Positions 7,427 to 16,063 of a stretch of 64,000 nt of DNA are shown here, in pieces. Source of the DNA: Humibacter sp049446075. GTDB taxonomy: Bacteria > Actinomycetota > Actinomycetes > Actinomycetales > Microbacteriaceae. How positions within the stretch are numbered: position 1 is the stretch's first letter; every line of letters begins with the position of its first letter. Under the pieces are notes generated by a model, which did no database searches, was not told the DNA's origin, and saw only the letters and a program-made list of their open reading frames with translations. The stretch lies in the NCBI RefSeq assembly GCF_049446075.1, contig NZ_JBMSEB010000001.1:1922001-1986000 (forward strand), read 5' to 3'. A program made the translations under genes and the position numbers.

Positions 7427-9478
7427 TCAGGAGCCGCGCAGCATGGCATCCATCGTGCGGTACGCGTTCGCGACGATGGTCAGCACCGGATTCACGCCGC
7501 CGTTCGTGACGTGCACCGAGCCATCCGTGATGCGCACGTTCGGGTGTCCCCACACCCTGCCGTAAGGGTCGACGACGCTGCGTGCCGGATCATCGCCCAT
7601 GCGGCACGTACCTGCCTGATGCTGACCGACGCTGGGCGCCCAGTCGCTGCGGCCCGTTCCGACCGGCGCCACCGCCTGCGCACCGGATGCCTGCAACCAT
7701 TCGGCAGCGCGCTCGGTGAGGAAGTCGCGAGCCCGGAAGTCCTCCTCCAGCAACGCTCCGCTCAGCCGAGCGACCGGTGTACCCAGCTCGTCGGTCACCG
7801 ATGGATCGACCGTGACCCGGGAATCAGCGCTGGTCAGCTCCTGGATCGGACCCATGACCCTCAGCATCTTGCTCGCGAGCCGACGCATCCCGGCCTTGGA
7901 CTCTGCGCCGAATGGAGGCAGGAATCCCGCGGCCGCGAGATACCTGTAGGTGTTCGACGGGGTGGTCACGAACTCGTTGGCGATCATGCCGCCACCGATG
8001 ATGCCCTGGTTGCCGTGCTGATAGACCGTCGTCGCGATGGATGGGCCCGGGCCGAGCAGATCGACGACGTCGTCGTCGAAGATCCCCGTGGCGCCGCCGT
8101 AGAGGTGGGCCTGCAGGTGCCGTCCCACCTGATCCGAGTTGTTGCCGATGCCGGCCGGTTCCTGCTCCGACCTGCTGTTCAGCAGCAGCCGCGCGCTCTC
8201 CACTGCGCCCGCGGCGACGACGATCTGCTCGGCGTAGACATCCCTGTTCCACACGCCGTCGTCGGCGCGGCCCGCCACACGCACCCCCGTCACCTTGCCC
8301 GCCGCGTCGACGATCAGGCGCTGGGCGCTCGTGCGGATGACGATGGAGCAGTTCCCTGTGTCGACGGCTTTCGAGAGCGTGGTGTTCTGGCTGCCGTTCT
8401 TCGCATCGACGGGGCACGCGAATCCGATGCACATGGCGCATTGCATGCAGGCAGAGCGCCCGAGGTAGGGCTGCGAGTTGATCAGCAGCGGCGGCGCGAC
8501 GGTCGGAAAGCCAAGTGCCGCAGCACCCCTGCCCAGAACCTGGTTGGAGACCCCGCCTGGCATAGGCGGCATGGGGTACGGACCCGATCGGTGCCCGGCG
8601 TGCGGAATCTGGATGCCCGCCCCGCTCACGCCCATCTCCCACTCCGCCTTGAGGTAGTAGGGCTCGAGCTCTTCGTACCCGAACGGCCAGTCCGCGAGTG
8701 CGCTGCCCTCCGGCACACCGTACGTGCTGGCCATGTGGAAGTCCGTCGGCGAGAACCGCCAGGCCTGAGCGCCGTACACGCGCGTGCCGCCGCCGACCGT
8801 GAACGCGTTGTTCCCCCACGAGGAGTCCGTGGGCTGGATCACGTGGTCGCCTGCTCTGTTGTGCAGCACTCTCGGATGCCCGTCGCCGTCCGGCCCGCTC
8901 ACGGGGGCTATGGCCCATTCCGAACGCGCATTGCGGATGTGGTCCCTGTGCAGCTCGTCCGTGCCCGGCCATCCCCCGGCCTCGACGACCAGCACACGAC
9001 GACCTGCCGTGGCGAGCTCGGCAGCCGCGACGCCGCCGCCGGCCCCTGAGCCGACGACGATCACGTCGTATCGATCTGCGATTTCGCCGGGCGTGATGAG
9101 GCCGGTGTGGCGATCGCTGACCACGGTCGCGGCGACCGGCCATCCGCCCACCGGCTCCGACCGCCAGCCGAGCATGCGCCACGAGAACGCGCCGGCGTTG
9201 CCGCCGTTGGTCGGGTCGGCGTAGTAGCCGCCGCTCACGAGTTCAGCGAACCAGAGCCAGTCGGCATGCTCGAGCGGGGCATCCGTCTCAACGAGGGCGT
9301 GCATGCGAGGCGCCCAGTCCGGGCGGTCTCGGAGGACGCCGGTCAGAAACCGCGTCGCGCCGGCCTGCGATGCCGACGGCCAGTCGTCGGCGGGCACGGC
9401 GAGGTCGGCGAGTTCGTTGAGTCGTTGTTCGTGGTGGCGGACGAATTCTTCGGGTTCCATGTGTTGTTGCAGTTCCAC
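7427..9478 (-). CDS. GMC oxidoreductase with fused N-terminal gluconate dehydrogenase subunit 3-like region
   Basis: 683-residue FAD-dependent alcohol/sugar oxidoreductase. The first ~110 residues resemble the small subunit of membrane gluconate 2-dehydrogenases. The FAD site YDVIVVGSGAGGGVAAAEL follows at about 138-155. There is a cysteine cluster ACMQCAMCIGFACPVD near the middle, and the C-terminal GMC signature HQAGTCRMG plus GVNPVLTIVANAYR. No Tat or Sec signal is visible. The GTG at 9478 directly follows the stress-protein stop; the ATG at 9460 is an alternative, and neither has a strong ribosome site. Probably an operon with the upstream Usp. Confidence 0.9.
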   Translation of the reverse strand: MELQQHMEPEEFVRHHEQRLNELADLAVPADDWPSASQAGATRFLTGVLRDRPDWAPRMHALVETDAPLEHADWLWFAELVSGGYYADPTNGGNAGAFSWRMLGWRSEPVGGWPVAATVVSDRHTGLITPGEIADRYDVIVVGSGAGGGVAAAELATAGRRVLVVEAGGWPGTDELHRDHIRNARSEWAIAPVSGPDGDGHPRVLHNRAGDHVIQPTDSSWGNNAFTVGGGTRVYGAQAWRFSPTDFHMASTYGVPEGSALADWPFGYEELEPYYLKAEWEMGVSGAGIQIPHAGHRSGPYPMPPMPGGVSNQVLGRGAAALGFPTVAPPLLINSQPYLGRSACMQCAMCIGFACPVDAKNGSQNTTLSKAVDTGNCSIVIRTSAQRLIVDAAGKVTGVRVAGRADDGVWNRDVYAEQIVVAAGAVESARLLLNSRSEQEPAGIGNNSDQVGRHLQAHLYGGATGIFDDDVVDLLGPGPSIATTVYQHGNQGIIGGGMIANEFVTTPSNTYRYLAAAGFLPPFGAESKAGMRRLASKMLRVMGPIQELTSADSRVTVDPSVTDELGTPVARLSGALLEEDFRARDFLTERAAEWLQASGAQAVAPVGTGRSDWAPSVGQHQAGTCRMGDDPARSVVDPYGRVWGHPNVRITDGSVHVTNGGVNPVLTIVANAYRTMDAMLRGS

Positions 9479-9961
9479 TCAGCGCACGATCAGCACGGGA
9501 CAGTTGGCGTGCGAAGCGCACTCCGAGCTGACGGAACCGAGCAGCAGACCGGCGAACCCACCCCTGCCGCGGGAGCCGAGCACCAGCATCTCGGCGCCCG
9601 TGCTGCGCTCGATGAGCACCTGTGCCGGATGCCCGTGCTGCACCACCGTGGTCAGGAGCGCCGGTCGGTCGCTGCCGTAGGCATCCTTCAACGCCTCTTC
9701 GAGCGTGTCCTTTGCGATCTCTTCGAACGACGGCTCGGCCGCCATGGCGTACGGCGAAAGCGCAACGGGATAGCTCCAGGTCGTAACCGCCTCGATGCGA
9801 GCGCCGAGCAGCCGAGACAGCCGGTCGGCCTGCCTGAGGGCGTCGATGGACTGCTCGGATCCGTCGACCCCAACCACGATCCGCGGCGCATCGGACCGGC
9901 TTTGGTCGGCGTGCTGCTCGTTCGTCTGGCGCTGCGTTGCGCTTTCGTTTGTCTCGCTCAT
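9479..9961 (-). CDS. Universal stress protein (single UspA domain)
   Basis: 160-residue Usp with a ~27-residue polar leader, then RIVVGVDGSEQSIDALRQAD and the ATP-loop signature GSRGRGGFAGLLLGSVSSEC ahead of CPVLIVR. It is closely similar to the protein at 1187-1660, including the WSYP...YAMA segment. I saw no DevR-like box in its short upstream region. It is immediately followed by the GMC oxidoreductase with no gap. Confidence 0.92.
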   Translation of the reverse strand: MSETNESATQRQTNEQHADQSRSDAPRIVVGVDGSEQSIDALRQADRLSRLLGARIEAVTTWSYPVALSPYAMAAEPSFEEIAKDTLEEALKDAYGSDRPALLTTVVQHGHPAQVLIERSTGAEMLVLGSRGRGGFAGLLLGSVSSECASHANCPVLIVR

Positions 9962-10020
9962 GTCTTCAGCATGCTCCCGTGCCCGGAGGCGACGCCACCT
10001 CCCATTCGGTCGACGAGGGA

Positions 10021-10689
10021 CTACTCCTCGTCGCTCCAGACGGTGTCGTCACCCCACGGTGCGACGTCGATCTCGTTGCCCTCGGCGTCGGCCAGCGTCC
10101 ACCAGTGCGGCGCGAACTTCTCGTCGGCGATCTGACCACCCGCGGCGAGCGCGGCGGCGATGCGCGCCTCGGCCTGGTCACGCGGAAGAGCCAGATCGAT
10201 GTGGAAGCGATTGCGCTGCGGCCGCGGCGCATCCATCTGCTGGAACCACACCGACGGCCCGATTCCGCGCGGGTCGACAAGGTCGTCGTCCCCGCGCCGG
10301 TCGTACCCGAGCACGGCCTGCCAGAACGGCAGCACGGCCGGGATGTCCATGGCGTCGATCGCGATCTGCACCGCGTGCACGCGAGTGTGGTCGGGCTCGA
10401 TGCCAAGCCGCCGCGCGGCATCCTCGATCTGTACGGCGAGCGCGGAATCCCGTTCGCTGAGCCCTCCCACCTCGTGCGTCTGCAGCCGAACCGTGACTGC
10501 GGGGTAGCGCAGGTCGATGTCGGGATGGTGGTTGGCGGCATCCGCGAGTTCGCCGATGGCGTTGACCAATTCGAGACCCTTCGCGAACGATCCGGTGGCG
10601 AAGTAGGCGGTCGCCCCGCCGTAGACGCGATGCCACGTGTCTCCGGGAACCGCCTCGTGGAACTGCTTGACGTCGATGCGCTGCACCAT
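10021..10689 (-). CDS. Pterin-4a-carbinolamine dehydratase-VOC fusion protein
   Basis: 222-residue two-domain protein. Residues ~1-95 match the pterin carbinolamine dehydratase fold, with NHHPDIDLRYPAVTVRLQTH holding the paired histidines of that active site. Residues ~110-220 form a glyoxalase/bleomycin-resistance-like VOC domain (VHAVQIAIDAMDIPAVLPFW, then HIDLALPRDQAEARIAAALA). The ATG at 10689 is selected because GGGGAGGACACC precedes it; the frame is open 8 codons further. Such fusions occur in actinobacteria; whether the dehydratase half acts on pterins is not known. It is monocistronic and divergent from the HhH-GPD gene. Confidence 0.88.
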   Translation of the reverse strand: MVQRIDVKQFHEAVPGDTWHRVYGGATAYFATGSFAKGLELVNAIGELADAANHHPDIDLRYPAVTVRLQTHEVGGLSERDSALAVQIEDAARRLGIEPDHTRVHAVQIAIDAMDIPAVLPFWQAVLGYDRRGDDDLVDPRGIGPSVWFQQMDAPRPQRNRFHIDLALPRDQAEARIAAALAAGGQIADEKFAPHWWTLADAEGNEIDVAPWGDDTVWSDEE

Positions 10690-10823
10690 GGTGTCCTCCC
10701 CACGTCCATGCAAGCCCGCCTGCCTGCGGCGGTCAAGGCTCGGCGTAGCATCCTCGCGTTCGTGTGCTCCCGTTCGGCGCAGTGTGCCTGTTCGCCGTTG
10801 CGCCCGCGTGGAAAGATGGCGGC

Positions 10824-11399
10824 ATGACGGGCACCCTGCACATCACCGGCGATGCGGCCGCCGACGAACTGCTCTCCACGTCTCCGCTCGCGCTGCTGCT
10901 CGGCATGCTGCTCGATCAGCAGGTGGCCATGGAGATGGCGTTCAGCGGACCGGCCAAGATCCGCGACCGGATGGGCGGCCTCGATGCCGCGTCGATCGCG
11001 GATGCCGACCCGGATGCCTTCGCGAAGCTGTGCGCGACCCCGCCGGCGGTTCATCGGTTCCCCGGATCGATGGCCGGGCGCGTCCAGTCGGTGTGCCGTG
11101 CCGTCGTCGACGACTGGGGTGGTGACGCGGCGGCGATCTGGGTCGAGGGCGACCCGGACGGACGCGAGGTGCTCAAGCGCCTCAAGGCGCTGCCCGGGTT
11201 CGGGGACCAGAAGGCGCGCATCTTCGTCGCGCTGCTGGGCAAGCGCTACGGATACGACGGCGCGGGCTGGCGCGAGGCCGCCGGCGACTACGGCGAGGAC
11301 GACTCGTACCGTTCGGTCGCCGACATCGTCGACGAGGCATCCCTCGCTCGGGTGCGCGAGACGAAGCGTGCGGTGAAGGCGGCCGCAAAGGCGCCGTAA
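10824..11399 (+). CDS. HhH-GPD-type DNA glycosylase-like protein
   Basis: 191-residue protein with a helix-hairpin-helix GPD fold, expected to act in base excision repair or as a related DNA-binding protein. Visible features are LLLGMLLDQQVAMEMAF near the N-terminus, a central HhH hairpin LKALPGFGDQKARIFVALLG and C-terminal Arg/Lys/Ala-rich tail. The iron-sulfur cysteine loop of Nth/MutY is absent. This short family is common in actinobacteria and its substrate is unknown. The ATG at 10824 has a GGAAAG ribosome site. Confidence 0.85.
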   Translation: MTGTLHITGDAAADELLSTSPLALLLGMLLDQQVAMEMAFSGPAKIRDRMGGLDAASIADADPDAFAKLCATPPAVHRFPGSMAGRVQSVCRAVVDDWGGDAAAIWVEGDPDGREVLKRLKALPGFGDQKARIFVALLGKRYGYDGAGWREAAGDYGEDDSYRSVADIVDEASLARVRETKRAVKAAAKAP

Positions 11400-11472
11400 C
11401 CACCCCAACTGCCTGAGAACGACGGCCGAACACGACTGACGAACACGACTGTCAGGAAGAGGAAGAACGTAC

Positions 11473-12525
11473 ATGACCTACGTCGCACGCGAGGATCGCT
11501 ACGACCGGATGCACTATCGCCGCACGGGACGCAGCGGCCTCGACCTCCCCGCGCTGTCGCTCGGTCTCTGGCACAACTTCGGCGACGACCGTCCTCTGGA
11601 AACGCAGCGCGCGATCGTGCGCCGCGCCTTCGACCTCGGTATCACGCACTTCGACCTGGCCAACAACTACGGTCCGCCGTACGGCTCGGCCGAGACGAAC
11701 TTCGCATCAATCCTGCGCGAGGATCTGCTGCCGTACCGCGACGAGATCATCCTGTCCACGAAGGCCGGCTGGGACATGTGGCCTGGGCCGTACGGGCAGG
11801 GCGGCGGCAGCCGCAAGTACATGCTCGCCAGCCTCGACCAGTCGCTTAAGCGCATGGGCGTCGACTACGTCGACATCTTCTACTCGCACCGCCCGGACCC
11901 GTCGACGCCGCTCGAAGAGACCATGGGCGCACTCGACACCGCGGTGCGCAGCGGCAAGGCGCTGTACGTCGGCATCTCCTCGTACAACGCGGATGACACG
12001 CGCAAGGCGGCCGCGATCCTCGCCGACCTGGGCACCCCGCTGCTGATCCACCAACCGTCGTACTCGATGCTGAACCGCTGGATCGAGACCGAAGGGCTCC
12101 TGGACGCCGCGGGCGAGCTGGGCGTGGGAGTGATCGGCTTCACCGCGCTGGCGCAGGGCATGCTCACGGGAAAGTACCTGAACGGCATCCCGGCCGGATC
12201 GCGTGCGGCCGAGGGTTCGTCGCTCTCGGGCGAGCTGCTGTCGGAGGCCGCGCTCGCGCGCATCCGCTCGCTCGCCGACATCGCCGAGGAACGCAATCAG
12301 ACGCTCGCCCAGCTCGCGCTCTCCTGGGCGCTCAGGGATACCCGCGTCACCTCGCTCGTGATCGGCGCGAGCAGCGTGGGCCAGCTGGAGCAGAACCTCG
12401 CGGCTCTCGACCACCTCGACTTCACAGACGACGAGCTGACGGCGATCGACGAGCACGCGGTCGACTCAGGCGTCGACCTCTGGGCGACCGCCCGGCGCGG
12501 CGAGCTCGGCCCCACAGCCGGTTGA
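11473..12525 (+). CDS. Aldo/keto reductase, L-glyceraldehyde 3-phosphate reductase type
   Basis: 350-residue NADPH-dependent aldo/keto reductase of the YghZ/Kvbeta-like AKR14 group. The N-terminus MHYRRTGRSGLDLPALSLGLWHNFG is typical. The catalytic tetrad is visible as Asp and Tyr in HFDLANNYGPPYG, Lys in STKAGW and His in FYSHRPD. GASSVGQLEQNLAAL is the C-terminal cofactor loop. ATG at 11473 follows AGGAAGAGGAAGA. The stop codon TGA falls inside a GGTTGAGTAGC repeat fragment (12518-12543), so the last codons come from the repeat. Confidence 0.92.
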   Translation: MTYVAREDRYDRMHYRRTGRSGLDLPALSLGLWHNFGDDRPLETQRAIVRRAFDLGITHFDLANNYGPPYGSAETNFASILREDLLPYRDEIILSTKAGWDMWPGPYGQGGGSRKYMLASLDQSLKRMGVDYVDIFYSHRPDPSTPLEETMGALDTAVRSGKALYVGISSYNADDTRKAAAILADLGTPLLIHQPSYSMLNRWIETEGLLDAAGELGVGVIGFTALAQGMLTGKYLNGIPAGSRAAEGSSLSGELLSEAALARIRSLADIAEERNQTLAQLALSWALRDTRVTSLVIGASSVGQLEQNLAALDHLDFTDDELTAIDEHAVDSGVDLWATARRGELGPTAG

Positions 12526-12543
12526 GTAGCCGCGCGCAGAAAC
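12518..12543. repeat. Fragment of the GGTTGAGTAGC intergenic repeat
   Basis: CCGGTTGAGTAGC followed by CGCGCGCAGAAACC keeps both ends of the half-element seen at 7321-7359 with a shortened middle. The TGA of the aldo/keto reductase is part of the GGTTGAG word. Confidence 0.65.
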
Positions 12544-12619
12544 CCGGCCCCACCGCAGGACCCCGCCCTCGCATGAGACGGTGACATGAAGCCACGCCTC
12601 GGCGGCGCACTGCGGCGGG

Positions 12620-14188
12620 TCAGGCGTCCTTCTGCAATTGCAGCAGCAGCTGCGGCGCGCGGCGGTCGAGGATGCGTCCGCCGACTCGTACCCCGACCGT
12701 GAGCGCGATCGGGCCCAGCACGATGCCTGCGGCCAGACCCGCCCAGCCCCAGACCGGCTGGCCGGTGAGGAGGGCGAGCACGAGGAAGACGATCTCCGGC
12801 GCCGTGATGACCGCGAGCACGCCCCAGCTGATGAAGGTCGACCCGAGCAGCGCCGTGTTCGCGCCCGGACGCGTTCTGAACGGGTTGTCGCCTGGCGCCG
12901 GTGCCGGATAGACCAGCACGGCCGACGTGATGGAGCACACAGCGAGGCCGCCGAGCAGCAGGCCGAGGGCGAGGCCGAGCAGGCCGGGCACGGGCTGCCA
13001 CTGATCGGTGAGCCCCGCCGTGATCAGCGTGACGGCGACGACCGCAGGCAGGCCGAACGTCAGCACCGCGGATGCCCGCCCCCACCGATCTGCGCGGCCG
13101 GGCACGCCCTTGCTCACGTGCAGCACGAAGGCCGTCGAGTCGAAGGACACGTCGGCGATTAGCGTGACGCCGAGCAGGAACGCCACGAACGGTCCCGCGC
13201 TCACCACGAGCGGCGGGAACTGTGCGAGCGACGAGTAGAACCAGAGCAGGACCGGCATCACCGGGATGATGACGAGCTGACGCAGGTAGCGAGGATCGCG
13301 GAACCAGTAGATGAGGCACCGGGCCGCAATCGCGCCGGCAGGCGTTGCGGGCAGGAGCCCGAAGAGCCCGAGCTTGCCCTGGGCTCGCACCCTCGAGGAT
13401 GCGTGCGCGGGCGTGACCAGCGCACGCGCGAGACCCCACCGCCACACCACGAAGACCACGGCGATCGTCGCGGCCCCGATCAACGCCCGCAGCACCGCGC
13501 CGAGGGGATCGCCGAGCGCCACCTGCGACGGGATCGCCCAGATCGCCCCGAGCGGCGTCCACGACATCGCGTCGGCCAGGCTCGGCAGCACGTCCGCAGA
13601 GTGCCGCAGCGACGAGGCGGTCCCCGCGATGATCGGCCCGAGCAGAATGATCGGGATGAAGATGAGGATGCCCGCTGCCTCACGGAACCGCCGCCCTGAT
13701 GCCAGGCTGGCGGCAGCGGACGTGACGGCGCGGGACAGCATCACGCACAGAACCGCACCCGCGATGCCGCAGATGAGCGCGAGCACGGCGATGGCCGGCA
13801 TCCGCAACCACGAGCCGAACGTGAACACCGACGCGATCATCGTGATGGCGCCAGGCACGGCGACGATGCCCGAGATGAGCAGCCCCGTGAGCAGCGTGTT
13901 CAACGGGATGGGATAGGGGGCCAGATGCGGGGCATCCAGTGTCTGCTCGACCGAGAAGAAGAGCGGCAGGATGGCCCAGCCCAGCGTGACGACGGAGCCC
14001 GCCAGCACGACGATGGTGCGTACCAGGTCGACCGGCGCGAAGTTCAGCGCGAAGAGACCGAGCACCACCATGCCGAGCACGAACAAGCCGTAGAGCGCGC
14101 CGATTATGACGGCGACGAGCTGTCCGACGCTGCGCTTGAGACTGTTGCGCAGCACCAGCAGGCGGAGCCTTACGAGTGCTGCAACCAC
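12620..14188 (-). CDS. ABC-2 type exporter permease
   Basis: 522-residue integral membrane protein with roughly twelve hydrophobic segments, for example AVIIGALYGLFVLGMVVLG near the N-terminus, ILIFIPIILLGPIIAG in the middle and GWAGLAAGIVLGPIALTVGV near the end. It pairs with the ATPase encoded just upstream, whose 3' end it overlaps by 19 bp. The GTG at 14188 is the first start in the frame. Exporters of this size with a single ATPase partner are common in actinobacteria; the cargo cannot be read from the sequence. Confidence 0.85.
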   Translation of the reverse strand: MVAALVRLRLLVLRNSLKRSVGQLVAVIIGALYGLFVLGMVVLGLFALNFAPVDLVRTIVVLAGSVVTLGWAILPLFFSVEQTLDAPHLAPYPIPLNTLLTGLLISGIVAVPGAITMIASVFTFGSWLRMPAIAVLALICGIAGAVLCVMLSRAVTSAAASLASGRRFREAAGILIFIPIILLGPIIAGTASSLRHSADVLPSLADAMSWTPLGAIWAIPSQVALGDPLGAVLRALIGAATIAVVFVVWRWGLARALVTPAHASSRVRAQGKLGLFGLLPATPAGAIAARCLIYWFRDPRYLRQLVIIPVMPVLLWFYSSLAQFPPLVVSAGPFVAFLLGVTLIADVSFDSTAFVLHVSKGVPGRADRWGRASAVLTFGLPAVVAVTLITAGLTDQWQPVPGLLGLALGLLLGGLAVCSITSAVLVYPAPAPGDNPFRTRPGANTALLGSTFISWGVLAVITAPEIVFLVLALLTGQPVWGWAGLAAGIVLGPIALTVGVRVGGRILDRRAPQLLLQLQKDA

Positions 14189-14958
14189 TCCGGACCCTCC
14201 TGCACGCGGCGCCCGCCCACCAGTTCCACGAAGCGGTCTTCGAGGTCGGCGCCGCCTCGCACCTCATCGACGGTTCCCGATGCCACAACCTGGCCGTTCG
14301 TGATGACGGCCACGTGGTCGCACATGCGTTGCACGAGATCCATGACGTGCGAGGACACGATGACGGTTCCACCGCCACGCACGAAGCCGCCCAGGATGTC
14401 GCGGATGTTCGCCGCCGAGATGGGGTCCACCGACTCGAATGGCTCGTCCAGCACGAGCAGCCGGGGGGCATGCACCATGGCGCACGCAAGAGCGATCTTC
14501 TTCGTCATGCCCGCCGAATAGTCGACGACGAGCGTACCGGCCGCCGACTCGAGGTCGAGCAGCTGCAGCAGATCCTTGGTGCGCGAGACGGATGTCGGCC
14601 GGTCCATTCCGCTGAGCAGGCCCGCGTACACGACGAGCTGTTCGCCGGTGAGCCGGTCGAAGAGCCTCGCCGCATCGGCCAGCACGCCGATCTGCGCCTT
14701 CGCCGTCAACGGATGCTGCCACACGTCGATGCCGTGCACCGTCACCGAGCCGGCATCAGGTTTCAGCAGGCCCGTCGCCATGCTCAGCGTGGTCGTCTTG
14801 CCTGCACCATTGGGGCCGACGAGGCCGTAGAAGCTGCCGACAGGCACGTCCAGGCTGATGCCGTCGACCGCACGCTTCTGGCCGAACGATTTGTAGAGCC
14901 CGCGCATCGAAAGCGCCGCCGTTGCGTCAGGCGTGGGCGGACTCATTGCGTCGGTCAT
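14170..14958 (-). CDS. ABC exporter ATPase
   Basis: 262-residue ATP-binding subunit. Walker A is GLVGPNGAGKTTTLS, the signature is degenerate as DYSAGMTKKIALA (SAGMT instead of LSGGQ), Walker B is LLVLDEPFESVD and the H-loop is VIVSSHVMDLVQ. The ATG at 14958 is chosen over 15036 because AAGGAGG precedes it at optimal distance. It forms an overlapping pair with the permease at 12620-14188. Confidence 0.92.
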   Translation of the reverse strand: MTDAMSPPTPDATAALSMRGLYKSFGQKRAVDGISLDVPVGSFYGLVGPNGAGKTTTLSMATGLLKPDAGSVTVHGIDVWQHPLTAKAQIGVLADAARLFDRLTGEQLVVYAGLLSGMDRPTSVSRTKDLLQLLDLESAAGTLVVDYSAGMTKKIALACAMVHAPRLLVLDEPFESVDPISAANIRDILGGFVRGGGTVIVSSHVMDLVQRMCDHVAVITNGQVVASGTVDEVRGGADLEDRFVELVGGRRVQEGPEWLQHS

Positions 14959-14995
14959 GGCATCCTCCTTGGCAACGTCGTGCAAGTCTGGCACG

Positions 14996-15346
14996 TCACC
15001 AACCGACAGCTTCCCCTGCCGAGACGAAGCCGACAACCCAGCACGCGACGCAGAGCACGAACGCTCCCACCGTGATCCACCAGCTGGGTGCGTGGCGAAG
15101 CATCCTGATCAGTCCGCCGACGAAACCGGCGAGGGCCACGACGACGGATGCCGCACCAGCGGCGATCAGGCAGGCGACGGCGGCCTGGGCGCTGCACGTC
15201 TGCGCGGGGCAGTAGTCGAGAAAGGCGAGTCCGAAGATGGCCACGAACGAGGCGATGCCGATGAAGATGCCGGTCACCAACCACACCACGACCGACAGGA
15301 TGATGTCCCACAGCAGGTAGGGCGGTCTCGCCTCCGGGACGGTCAT
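14996..15346 (-). CDS. Small membrane protein, unknown function
   Basis: 116-residue protein with four predicted membrane segments: WDIILSVVVWLVTGIFIGIA, IASFVAIFGLAFLDYC, VACLIAAGAASVVVALAGFV and WWITVGAFVLCVACWVVGFV. Two cysteines lie in the loop DYCPAQTCSAQ. I do not recognise a named family. No ribosome site precedes the ATG at 15346, so it may be leaderless. It lies just upstream of the ABC ATPase on the same strand and is divergent from the TetR gene. Confidence 0.75.
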   Translation of the reverse strand: MTVPEARPPYLLWDIILSVVVWLVTGIFIGIASFVAIFGLAFLDYCPAQTCSAQAAVACLIAAGAASVVVALAGFVGGLIRMLRHAPSWWITVGAFVLCVACWVVGFVSAGEAVGW

Positions 15347-15427
15347 GGTGCGAGTTTACGAACCGTGCATGAACGTCCACCGCATCCGCCGCGAGCGCAC
15401 ACCGTGTGCGACCGCCGCAACCCGATT

Positions 15428-15457
15428 TTGTACAGGTCTGTCTGATACGATCGAGTC
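15428..15457 (+). promoter_or_regulatory. Leaderless promoter and operator of the TetR gene
   Basis: A TACGAT -10 hexamer at 15446-15451 ends six bases before the ATG, so the transcript probably starts at the start codon. The near-palindrome ACAGGTCTGT (15432-15441) lies just upstream. It closely resembles AGACCGGTCT in the promoter of the neighbouring MFS gene, as expected for shared control by this TetR protein. Confidence 0.6.
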
Positions 15458-16045
15458 ATGGCAACACGCGACAAGGGCCCGTCGCCACGCGAGCGTCTGC
15501 TCGCCGCCGCCGACGAGCTCTTCTATGACGAAGGCATCCACACCGTCGGCATCGACCGCATCATCGAGAAGGCGGGCGTGGCGAAGGGTTCGCTCTACTA
15601 CAACTTCGACGGCAAAGACGACCTCGTGCGCGAGTACCTGGCCGGCCGCCACGCCCGCTGGGCAGCCCGCATCGAGGCCGCGACCGGGGCCGTGGATGAT
15701 CCGCACGCGAAGGTGCTCGCTGTGTTCGAGGAGCTCGGCCGCATCTTCCGCGAGCCCGACTATCGCGGATGCGCCTTCTCTCGCGCCATTGCCGAGGCCC
15801 AGCCCGACAGCGCCGAGGTGAAAGAGGCCGCCAGCTATCGAAACTGGGTGCACGGCCTCTTCGCTCGCCTCGCGGATGAACTGGGTGCCGCCGAGCCGTC
15901 GGCCCTCGCCGAGCACCTGGTCGTGCTCTACGACGGTGCCCGTATGTCGTTCCAGATGGACCGCGACGCGAAAGCGGCCGAGTTGGCTCGCGACATGGCT
16001 GCACGGCTCATGGATGCCGCGCGGCCCGTTTCCGCCGCGCGCTGA
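15458..16045 (+). CDS. TetR/AcrR-family repressor
   Basis: 195-residue regulator. The N-terminal helix-turn-helix reads RERLLAAADELFYDEG, then GIDRIIEKAGVAKGSLYYNF; the C-terminal two-thirds is a helical ligand domain with a Cys in YRGCAFSRAIAE. No ribosome site precedes the ATG and the promoter suggests leaderless translation. It is convergent with the MFS gene (18 bp between stops), and matching operator-like palindromes in both promoters suggest it represses itself and that exporter. Confidence 0.9.
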   Translation: MATRDKGPSPRERLLAAADELFYDEGIHTVGIDRIIEKAGVAKGSLYYNFDGKDDLVREYLAGRHARWAARIEAATGAVDDPHAKVLAVFEELGRIFREPDYRGCAFSRAIAEAQPDSAEVKEAASYRNWVHGLFARLADELGAAEPSALAEHLVVLYDGARMSFQMDRDAKAAELARDMAARLMDAARPVSAAR

Positions 16046-16063
16046 GCGTAGTCGACAGGCGAC

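Noticed and set aside
9962..10020. DevR box upstream of the third universal stress protein
   Set aside because: No GGG...CCC dyad at the right spacing is present, so its membership in a DevR regulon is not supported by sequence.
12297..13562. 421-residue minus-strand frame through the aldo/keto reductase end and ABC permease
   Set aside because: It runs out of frame across two well-supported genes and its composition is typical of GC-driven shadow frames.
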